Source: Prolixibacteraceae bacterium (GTDB taxonomy: Bacteria; Bacteroidota; Bacteroidia; Bacteroidales; Prolixibacteraceae). From it: a stretch of 5,413 nt of DNA. The DNA lies in the NCBI GenBank assembly GCA_027451165.1, contig DAIDJX010000237.1, positions 1 to 5,413 of the forward strand. Reading direction: 5' to 3'. The notes beneath the pieces are model-generated. The model saw only the letters and a list, made by a program, of their open reading frames with translations. It was not told the DNA's origin and made no database searches. Below are positions 1-5,413 of the stretch, piece by piece. The stretch's first letter is position 1. Each line of letters begins with the position of its first letter. A program made the position numbers and the translations under genes.

Positions 1-1
1 A

Positions 2-805
2 AGTGTCATTTGGATTTTTACCGGGATCACCGTTTCTGGTTTGGTTTATTACCTGAAGTTGCTGCCTGAACTGTATATTTTTGCTGCAGGTGTATCCGCA
101 TACGGTTTGCTGATGCTGGTTTCCGGAACAATGATCCGTGCAGGGAAAACCAAAAACGGCGTGGTGGTGGTAGCTTACGACATGTACAGGATGCCTGTGA
201 CCATGAAACAACTGGCCGTGGTCCAGTTTTTTACCTGGTTTGCCCTTTTTGCCATGTGGATTTATACCACCGCAGCCGTCACCAAACATATTTATGGTAC
301 CTCCGACCCCACCTCCCCCCTGTTTAACAAAGGGGCCGACTGGGTGGGGGTCTGTTTTGCCATGTATAACGGCTTTGCAGCCCTGATGGCTTTCCTGCTT
401 CCGGTAATTGCCCGGAAGACCTCCCGGAAATTCACCCACATGATTGCCCTGGTGGCTGGAGGGTTGGGACTCATTTCCATCTGGTTCATCAAAAATCCCG
501 ACCTGCTGCTCCTTTCCATGGTCGGTGTCGGTCTTGCATGGGCGAGTATCCTTTCCATGCCTTATGCCATTCTGACGGGGGCACTCCCGTCACACAGGAT
601 GGGAACCTACATGGGAATATTCAATTTTTTCATTGTCATTCCCCAGATATTGGCTGCCACTATTCTCGGTTTCTTCACCCGTGACCTTTTTGGTGGTGAA
701 GCCATTTATGCGCTGGTGCTTGGAGGGGTTTCCCTCTTTGTCGCCGCTGCAATGGTGATGTTTGTCAAAGACGTGGATGAAGTGAAAGCAAAATCTCAAG
801 GTTGA
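2..805 (+). CDS. MFS sugar transporter, SLC45/GPH-like (C-terminal part, cut by left window edge)
   Basis: This is an inner-membrane sugar importer, probably a cation symporter for maltose or other short alpha-glucosides. The frame is open from base 2 with no stop, so the true start lies outside the window; the TTG at 41 is not a start because the coding sequence continues upstream of it as a hydrophobic helix. The visible 267 residues hold about eight transmembrane segments, near fragment residues 2-19, 24-41, 72-89, 114-134, 145-163, 168-189, 201-223 and 234-255. A hydrophilic stretch at about 42-70 fits the central cytoplasmic loop of a 12-helix MFS protein. Phrases typical of bacterial SLC45-like transporters are MPVTMKQLAVVQFFTWFALF after the loop and GTYMGIFNFFIVIPQI near helix 11. 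The protein ends in a short charged tail. The neighbouring exported alpha-glucanase 62 bp downstream on the same strand supports a malto-oligosaccharide substrate, but that is inference from context. Family assignment is firm; substrate is not. Confidence 0.85.
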   Translation, partial: SVIWIFTGITVSGLVYYLKLLPELYIFAAGVSAYGLLMLVSGTMIRAGKTKNGVVVVAYDMYRMPVTMKQLAVVQFFTWFALFAMWIYTTAAVTKHIYGTSDPTSPLFNKGADWVGVCFAMYNGFAALMAFLLPVIARKTSRKFTHMIALVAGGLGLISIWFIKNPDLLLLSMVGVGLAWASILSMPYAILTGALPSHRMGTYMGIFNFFIVIPQILAATILGFFTRDLFGGEAIYALVLGGVSLFVAAAMVMFVKDVDEVKAKSQG

Positions 806-867
806 GGTTAAGAAGAAGTCAGGTTTGTTTTATTTGTGTTGGTAAAAGAATCATTATTCGGAAGGAT

Positions 868-2724
868 ATGAAAAAGACGTTGCTATTGCTTATTTTGGGA
901 TGGATTGTATTGAATGTTTCAGGATTCAACCCTCCCAAAAAGAATGTCACCCCCCTTCAACCCAGGGTAGAGCCTATGTTCTGGTGGGCAGGCATGAAAA
1001 ATCCAAATCTTCAGCTGATGGTCCACGCCCCGGAAATCGGATTGTGCCGGGTTTCCCTGGATTATCCCGGAGTACTGCTGAAATCGGTCACCGCCCTTCG
1101 CAATCCGAACTACCTGTTTGTTGACCTCGACCTTTCCGCGGCCAAACCGGGATCGTTCATCATTCAGTTCCGGAAGGAAACCAAACTGGTTGCCGAATAC
1201 CGCTATGAACTCAGGGAACGGGAACCGGGTTCAGCTGCCAGAAAAGGATTCAATTCTTCGGATGTCATGTACCTGATTATGCCCGACCGCTTTGCCAACG
1301 GGGATCCGGCAAATGATGAAATTCCGGGAATGAAGGAAAAACCCGACCGGAACAATCCTGGCGGACGGCATGGTGGTGACATCAAGGGCCTCCGGAATCA
1401 CCTGGATTACATCTCCGGAATGGGTTTTACCGCAATATGGCTCAACCCTTTGCTGGAAAACGACCAGCTGACCTATTCCTACCATGGTTACGGGACCACC
1501 GACTTCTACAAGGTAGATTCCCGTTTCGGCTCTAACGAAGAGTACCGTGAATTTGCCCTGGAAGCCCGCAAAAAGGGGATAAAACTGATCATGGACATGA
1601 TTTTTAACCATTGTGGTTCAGAACACTGGTGGATGAAAGACATGCCCATGTCCGACTGGCTCAATGGCTATCCCAATTACCAGATCACCAACCATGTGAA
1701 AACCCTTAACCAGGACATTCATGCTTCGGAATACGATAAAAATCAGCTGGTCAAAGGCTGGTTCGTCCCGGTAATGCCCGACCTGAACCAGCGTAACCCC
1801 TTTATGGCTACCTACCTGATTCAGAACAGCATCTGGTGGACCGAATATACCGGACTCTCCGGCATCCGGATGGATACCTATCCCTATCCCGATAAGGAGA
1901 TGATGGCCTGCTGGAACCGCCGGATGACCGAAGAATACCCCGGTTTCTCCATCGTTGGGGAAGAATGGCATCTGAACCAGGCTGTTGTGTCGTACTGGCA
2001 GAAAGGGAAACCCAACCTTGACGGATATAAGGGCGAGATCAAATGCATGATGGATTTCCCGCTCCAAAATGCAGTAAGTACTGCCCTAAGGGAGGAGGGG
2101 GAAGGAAGCCTGATGAAAATTTACGATTGCCTTGCCAATGATTTTCAGTATCCTGACCCGCAAAACATGGTGGTATTTCCCGACAATCATGATATTGCGC
2201 GTTTCCTGGTACAGGTGAATAATGATCCTGAACTTTTCAAAATGGGGGTTACCCTTTTCCTAACCACCCGGGGAATTCCACAGCTCTATTATGGTACAGA
2301 GATCATGATGAGTCATTCCGGCACGCACGACAGTGAATACCGGAAAGACTTCCCCGGAGGATGGGCCAACGATGTGAAAAACGGTTTCACCGGAGCAGGA
2401 CTGACAGCTCAGGAAAAAGAAATGCAGGATTACATCAGAAAATTGCTGTTGTGGAGAAAAAACACAGCGGTGATCCATTCCGGGAAACTTATTCATTTTG
2501 TACCCTTCAATGGGTTGTACGTATTCTTCAGGGTAAATGAAAAGGAAAAAATAATGATCGTCCTCAATAAAAATACGAAGGATACCAAACTGGATACTGT
2601 ACGATTGTCGGAGATGCTCCGCGGAGCCACAAGTGCGAAGAATGTCCTTAGCGGGGAGAATTACCCTGATTTATCCAACCTGATCCTGCCTCCCCGCTCT
2701 GTATCCATTTTGGGGATTAACTGA
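868..2724 (+). CDS. Exported GH13 alpha-glucan hydrolase, neopullulanase/cyclomaltodextrinase type (SusA-like)
   Basis: This 618-residue enzyme is predicted to hydrolyse alpha-1,4 (possibly alpha-1,6) links in maltodextrins, cyclodextrins or pullulan fragments in the periplasm. Residues 1-19 form a signal peptide (MKKTLLLLILGW then VSG), with no lipobox cysteine. Residues about 33-115 match the N-terminal domain of cyclomaltodextrinases (RVEPMFWWAGMKNP). The GH13 barrel spans about 130-520, with a metal-binding-type MPDRFANGDPAND segment at 138-150 and YHGY at 205-208. Conserved regions are DMIFNH 243-248, MPDLN 303-307, GIRMD 332-336 (nucleophile D336), VGEEW 363-367 (acid/base E365) and FPDNHD 437-442 (D442). 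Residues about 535-618 form the C-terminal beta domain. An in-frame TTG at 802 overlaps the transporter stop but would put 22 residues, several basic, before the signal peptide, so the ATG at 868 is preferred. A purine run GGAAGGA at 860-866 is too close to the ATG to be a normal Shine-Dalgarno. Co-transcription with the transporter is likely. Family is certain; exact substrate preference is inferred. Confidence 0.93.
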   Translation: MKKTLLLLILGWIVLNVSGFNPPKKNVTPLQPRVEPMFWWAGMKNPNLQLMVHAPEIGLCRVSLDYPGVLLKSVTALRNPNYLFVDLDLSAAKPGSFIIQFRKETKLVAEYRYELREREPGSAARKGFNSSDVMYLIMPDRFANGDPANDEIPGMKEKPDRNNPGGRHGGDIKGLRNHLDYISGMGFTAIWLNPLLENDQLTYSYHGYGTTDFYKVDSRFGSNEEYREFALEARKKGIKLIMDMIFNHCGSEHWWMKDMPMSDWLNGYPNYQITNHVKTLNQDIHASEYDKNQLVKGWFVPVMPDLNQRNPFMATYLIQNSIWWTEYTGLSGIRMDTYPYPDKEMMACWNRRMTEEYPGFSIVGEEWHLNQAVVSYWQKGKPNLDGYKGEIKCMMDFPLQNAVSTALREEGEGSLMKIYDCLANDFQYPDPQNMVVFPDNHDIARFLVQVNNDPELFKMGVTLFLTTRGIPQLYYGTEIMMSHSGTHDSEYRKDFPGGWANDVKNGFTGAGLTAQEKEMQDYIRKLLLWRKNTAVIHSGKLIHFVPFNGLYVFFRVNEKEKIMIVLNKNTKDTKLDTVRLSEMLRGATSAKNVLSGENYPDLSNLILPPRSVSILGIN

Positions 2725-2776
2725 ACCGGAGAGTTAATTATTCGGGAAAGGCAGATCATGTTCCTCAGGTTATTGT

Positions 2777-2784
2777 TATATTTG
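2777..2784 (+). promoter_or_regulatory. Candidate Bacteroidota -7 promoter element (TATATTTG)
   Basis: TATATTTG matches the TAnnTTTG -7 consensus of the Bacteroidota primary sigma factor and ends 23 bases before the ATG at 2808, which would leave a short leader. I see no convincing TTTG-type -33 partner at the expected distance; the region near 2757-2761 reads ATGTTCC. If real, it lets the coiled-coil gene be transcribed independently of the GH13 gene. Confidence 0.45.
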
Positions 2785-2807
2785 TGGAAATTTAAACTTC
2801 TTAGATA

Positions 2808-3644
2808 ATGAGAACTATTTGCACACTGCTGTTCGTTTGGATAGTGCTGGGCATTCAGGCACAGATCCCCATAGTGGTTAAAATTGAACAAAGACCCTCT
2901 TCTCAGGGAGTTCAACCGGCATTTGAGGTGATGGTACCTCAGGCTACAGCCACAGAAGCCATTGATCTTTGGAAGGAGACCATCATGCCCAAGGGTCTCT
3001 TCAAAAAGGGACCTAAAATGGAAAAAGTGAAAGATGAATGGCTGGTGAACAATGTATTAATTTCCGACATTACTTCTTCCCCCTTAAATGTGATCACGCA
3101 GGTTAGTTCCTTCACGGGGAATATTTATGTCCGAATTTTCCTGCAAACGGAAACCGGATTTCTCGGACCGGTGGGATCTTCTCCGGAAGCTGTTGATGCT
3201 GCCAACAGGTACATCCGCAATTATGCGGTTGATCTTTACCGCCAGGCCGTCACAAAAGAACTTCGCCAGGAAGAGAAGGAACTGAAAGAACTGGAAAACA
3301 GCCTGGGCAGGTTACAAAAACAAAACAGGAGTTACAACAAACAGATCACCGAAGCTCAGAGAGATGAGAAAGACCTGAAAAACGAAGCGCTTCAGAATGA
3401 AGAACTGCTCCGCAGCCAGCAGAATATGATAACCCTTGGCAATACTACGGAAAGCGGCAAGGAACAGCTGGAAAAACAGGTTAAGGATACCCATAAGGAT
3501 ATTGATAAGAATAAAAAGGAACAGTATAAGTATTCCAGAAAGGTCTCTAAAAACGAAAGAGATCAACGGGATAAAATTTCCGCCATCGAACGACAGAAAA
3601 TGAAAGTGGAAGAAGTGCGGAAAAAACTTGGAGGAATAATGTAA
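2808..3644 (+). CDS. Exported coiled-coil protein of unknown function
   Basis: I do not recognise this 278-residue protein as a characterised family. Residues 1-18 look like a signal peptide (hydrophobic LLFVWIVLGI, then QA before Q19), with no lipobox, so it should be periplasmic or secreted. Residues about 20-147 appear to be a globular alpha/beta domain, including VPQATATEAIDLWKE at 43-57, a basic patch KGLFKKGPK at 62-70 and beta-rich stretches around 78-112. From about 148 to 272 the sequence is almost entirely charged and polar helix (rich in E, K, Q, R and N) with spaced leucines, interrupted near 206-217 by NMITLGNTTESG. This reads as two coiled-coil arms that could fold back as a hairpin. 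It has its own candidate promoter and ends at a strong terminator, 83 bp after the GH13 gene. No catalytic motif is visible and nothing ties it to glycan metabolism. Coding status is well supported by the signal peptide, coherent composition and clean context; function is unknown. Confidence 0.85.
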   Translation: MRTICTLLFVWIVLGIQAQIPIVVKIEQRPSSQGVQPAFEVMVPQATATEAIDLWKETIMPKGLFKKGPKMEKVKDEWLVNNVLISDITSSPLNVITQVSSFTGNIYVRIFLQTETGFLGPVGSSPEAVDAANRYIRNYAVDLYRQAVTKELRQEEKELKELENSLGRLQKQNRSYNKQITEAQRDEKDLKNEALQNEELLRSQQNMITLGNTTESGKEQLEKQVKDTHKDIDKNKKEQYKYSRKVSKNERDQRDKISAIERQKMKVEEVRKKLGGIM

Positions 3645-3679
3645 AAAAAAGGTTGCCGGCAACGGCAACCTTTTTTTTT
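3643..3679. terminator. Bidirectional intrinsic terminator between convergent genes
   Basis: Eight A residues (3643-3650) precede a perfect 8-bp GC-rich stem, GGTTGCCG (3651-3658) and CGGCAACC (3663-3670), closed by a GCAA loop (3659-3662) and followed by nine T residues (3671-3679). The A and T tracts can pair to lengthen the stem. Each strand gives a hairpin followed by a U tract, so it can stop transcription of the coiled-coil gene from the left and the GH51 gene from the right. It starts within the TAA stop of the left gene (3642-3644) and ends 8 bp before the GH51 stop codon. Confidence 0.93.
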
Positions 3680-3687
3680 GCACTTTA

Positions 3688-5235
3688 TTATTCCAGTTCC
3701 AGGGCAAGTACCGACCTGGAGGGAAGGGTTATTTCCATCTGGTTTCCTGAAAGCAGTTTATAAGCCTTGAAAACAGCCGGTTTCACGGTTTCAGGTTTAT
3801 CAAAGGTATTCACGGAATTAAATTGTGGTGCAGTAAGACAGGTGGCGCTGTTTACCTTACTTACGGTTTTACCGATCACTTCCACGGTTAGTCTGATCTC
3901 TTTCCCGGGATTCAGGTTGCTCAATGTCAGGTGCATTTTCCCATTGGCATCCAGGGATACCGTTTGACTGAGCGCCGGAATTGATTCATTACCAACCGTA
4001 TATTTTTCTGAAACGAGGGAAGAGGGCATCAACGTAGCATCCCCGTGCACTTTATACATATTGAAGACATGATAGGTGGGGGTAAGCACTATTTTGTCAC
4101 CCCGGGTCAGTACCATCGCCTGCAAAACATTGATGGTTTGTGCAATGTTGGCCATTTTTACCCGTTCTGCATGTCTGTTGAAAATATCGAGCGTAGTGGA
4201 AGCAATCAATGCATCACGCATGGAATTCTGCTGGAAGAGATGCCCGGGATTGGTCCCTGGCTCCACATCAGTCCAGATGCCCCATTCATCCACATAGAGC
4301 CCGACTCTTTTTCTGGGGTCGTACTGATCCATCAGTAAAGAATGGGTGGTTACAAGCTCCTCCATGCGCAAGCCCTTTTTCAGCCCTGAAAAATAAAGAT
4401 CTTCCCCGAAACCGGTGGCAGCGGTTTTATTTCCCCAGCCTGGACCGGCAATGGTGTAATAATGAAGGGAAAGGGCATCCATGTTACGGGCAGCATTCTG
4501 CATGAGGACTTTCGTCCAGTTGTAATCTTCCCCGTTGGAGCCACAGCCTACCCGCGTCATTTTTTCGTGTGCATATTCCCAAACGTAGCCGGAATATTGT
4601 CTCAGCAGGTCGGAATAATACTCCGGGGTCATATTTCCTCCACAACCCCAGCTTTCGTTTCCAATTCCGATGAACCGGACCTTCCACGGCTTTTCCCGGC
4701 CGTTCTGCCTGCGCAGGTTGGCCATCTCAATGTCGTCGTCCGAAATCATGTATTCAATCCAGTCAACCATTTCCTGAACCGTACCACTGCCCACATTGGC
4801 GGAAATATAGGCATCGCAACCCAACATTTCACACAGGTTGAGGAATTCATGAGTGCCAAAACTGTTGTCTTCCACAGTGCCTCCCCAGAAAACATTCTTG
4901 ATTTTTGGCCTTTTGTCCTTTGGCCCGATGCCGTCTTTCCAGTGGTAAGTATCGGCAAAGCAACCTCCCGGCCAGCGCAGTACAGGCATGTTAAGCGCTT
5001 TCAGCGCTTCCAGCACATCTTTCCGGTATCCGTTGATATTCGGAATGGGTGAGTCAGGCCCAACCCAGATGCCATCATAAATACAACGGCCCAGATGCTC
5101 TGCAAAATGACCATAAAGGTATTTGCTGATCTGCGGACCTTTCTGGGTAGCATCAATGGTTAACCTGTTTTGTGCCCCAGCGGCAAAACAGAACAACAGT
5201 AAAATCAAAACGGAAATAAACTTTTGTTTCATCAT
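3688..5235 (-). CDS. Exported GH51 alpha-L-arabinofuranosidase
   Basis: This retaining glycosidase releases terminal alpha-L-arabinofuranose from arabinan, arabinoxylan or derived oligosaccharides. The 515-residue length is normal for secreted bacterial GH51. Residues 1-21 are a signal peptide (MMKQKFISVLILLLFCF, then AGA before Q22); C16 is not in a lipobox, so periplasmic location or release is expected. Family landmarks are LYGHFAEHLGRCIYDGIWVG at 40-59, RWPGGCFAD at 87-95, GIGNESWGCGG at 190-200 with acid/base E194, a HYY motif at 258-260, and YVDEWGIW at 313-320 with nucleophile E317. Residues from about 318 to 510 form the C-terminal beta-sandwich domain typical of the family. The open frame reaches a TTG at 5256, but that would add seven residues before the signal peptide. 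The tandem ATG codons at 5235 and 5232 are better starts, and 5235 is taken. The gene converges on the coiled-coil gene with a shared terminator and has its own promoter region to the right. No frameshift or lost catalytic residue is seen. Confidence 0.95.
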   Translation of the reverse strand: MMKQKFISVLILLLFCFAAGAQNRLTIDATQKGPQISKYLYGHFAEHLGRCIYDGIWVGPDSPIPNINGYRKDVLEALKALNMPVLRWPGGCFADTYHWKDGIGPKDKRPKIKNVFWGGTVEDNSFGTHEFLNLCEMLGCDAYISANVGSGTVQEMVDWIEYMISDDDIEMANLRRQNGREKPWKVRFIGIGNESWGCGGNMTPEYYSDLLRQYSGYVWEYAHEKMTRVGCGSNGEDYNWTKVLMQNAARNMDALSLHYYTIAGPGWGNKTAATGFGEDLYFSGLKKGLRMEELVTTHSLLMDQYDPRKRVGLYVDEWGIWTDVEPGTNPGHLFQQNSMRDALIASTTLDIFNRHAERVKMANIAQTINVLQAMVLTRGDKIVLTPTYHVFNMYKVHGDATLMPSSLVSEKYTVGNESIPALSQTVSLDANGKMHLTLSNLNPGKEIRLTVEVIGKTVSKVNSATCLTAPQFNSVNTFDKPETVKPAVFKAYKLLSGNQMEITLPSRSVLALELE

Positions 5236-5300
5236 GATAGGTTTTTGGAATTTCAAGCCTTAAAGATAAAAGTAAATATTACTAATAAAAAAATATTTTT

Positions 5301-5308
5301 CAAACATA
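5301..5308 (-). promoter_or_regulatory. Candidate Bacteroidota -7 promoter element for the GH51 gene
   Basis: On the minus strand this reads TATGTTTG, a match to TAnnTTTG. It lies about 65 bases upstream of the ATG at 5235, leaving an AT-rich leader. The -33 position would fall at about 5325-5335, inside the heptamer repeat array, where no TTTG-type box is visible. The prediction rests on the -7 match, its location and the absence of a better candidate. Confidence 0.5.
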
Positions 5309-5314
5309 AAATTG

Positions 5315-5375
5315 TCAGGTATCAGGTATCAGGTATCAGGTATCAGGTACCAGGTATCAGGTATCAGGTATCAGG
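5315..5375. repeat. Heptamer tandem repeat array (TCAGGTA, about 8.7 copies)
   Basis: Eight consecutive 7-bp units start at 5315, 5322, 5329, 5336, 5343, 5350, 5357 and 5364, followed by a partial TCAGG at 5371-5375. All full units read TCAGGTA except the sixth (5350-5356), which is CCAGGTA. The period of seven and perfect phasing make this a true microsatellite. It lies just upstream of the GH51 -7 element in intergenic DNA. Flanking bases up to about 5390 (AGGAC, ATAGGAC, ACATGAC) may be degraded units. The array has no dyad symmetry and no unique spacers, so it is not a CRISPR. Confidence 0.95.
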
Positions 5376-5413
5376 ACTATAGGACACATGACTTGAAGAT
5401 TTTAGAGTAAATC

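Noticed and set aside
305..352. C-run/G-run near-palindrome (GACCCCACC with GGTGGGGGTC) in the transporter gene
   Set aside because: It is imperfect (one extra G), lies in codons for a loop and the next helix, and has no T tract. Probably codon use rather than a regulatory hairpin.
829..836. TTTATTTG as an internal promoter for the GH13 gene
   Set aside because: It differs from TAnnTTTG at the second base, and the 62-bp gap is well explained by co-transcription with the transporter. Too weak to list as a feature.
802..867. Upstream TTG extension of the GH13 gene, overlapping the transporter stop (translational coupling)
   Set aside because: It would add MRLRRSQVCFICVGKRIIIRKD-like residues before a clear signal peptide beginning at the ATG at 868. 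Such an extension would disrupt export and has no family support.
1618..2067. 149-codon minus-strand open frame inside the GH13 gene
   Set aside because: Antisense to the conserved catalytic region. Its G/V/H/P-rich composition is the usual mirror of the coding strand.
4462..5052. 196-codon plus-strand open frame inside the GH51 gene
   Set aside because: It lies antisense within a gene whose GH51 motifs are intact, its protein resembles no family, and it has no promoter or start context. It is a composition shadow.
5236..5256. TTG at 5256 as the GH51 start
   Set aside because: It adds seven residues ahead of a standard signal peptide; tandem ATG codons at 5235 and 5232 are better placed.
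5274..5298. AAATATT / AATATTT inverted repeat in the GH51 leader
   Set aside because: Composed only of A and T in a very AT-rich leader, so such dyads are expected by chance.
5315..5375. CRISPR array or origin iterons
   Set aside because: The units are contiguous 7-mers with no spacers, no replication gene is nearby, and no DnaA-type boxes were noticed. It is a simple tandem repeat.

Overview
The window looks like ordinary chromosomal carbohydrate-utilisation DNA from a Bacteroidota bacterium, probably Bacteroidales/Marinilabiliales-like, but the genus cannot be fixed. Three things support this. The protein families are typical of that phylum: an SLC45-type MFS sugar transporter next to a secreted SusA-like GH13 enzyme, and a secreted GH51. 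Start codons lack well-placed Shine-Dalgarno sequences. Matches to the phylum's TAnnTTTG -7 promoter element lie upstream of two genes.

Layout, left to right. (1) Positions 2-805, + strand: the C-terminal part of an inner-membrane MFS sugar transporter, cut by the left edge. (2) 868-2724, + strand: an exported GH13 neopullulanase/cyclomaltodextrinase-type alpha-glucan hydrolase with all catalytic residues present. (3) 2808-3644, + strand: an exported protein of unknown function with an N-terminal globular part and a long charged coiled-coil C-terminal half, with its own candidate promoter. (4) 3643-3679: a strong hairpin flanked by an A tract and a T tract, which can serve as a bidirectional terminator between converging genes. 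(5) 3688-5235, - strand: an exported GH51 alpha-L-arabinofuranosidase with both catalytic glutamates. (6) 5236-5413: the GH51 upstream region, with an AT-rich leader, a TAnnTTTG-type element and a 61-bp heptamer tandem array (TCAGGTA).

How the genes fit together. The transporter and the GH13 enzyme form a plausible unit: the exported enzyme cuts maltodextrins in the periplasm and the transporter takes the products across the inner membrane. SusC/SusD-type outer-membrane genes and cytoplasmic maltose enzymes may lie to the left, outside the window. The GH51 gene is a separate, convergent unit for arabinose-containing plant polysaccharides. The coiled-coil protein has no evident metabolic link to either side.

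I found no new defence, mobile or RNA system. The items most worth a second look are the heptamer array overlapping the GH51 promoter region, the uncharacterised coiled-coil protein, and the compact bidirectional terminator.
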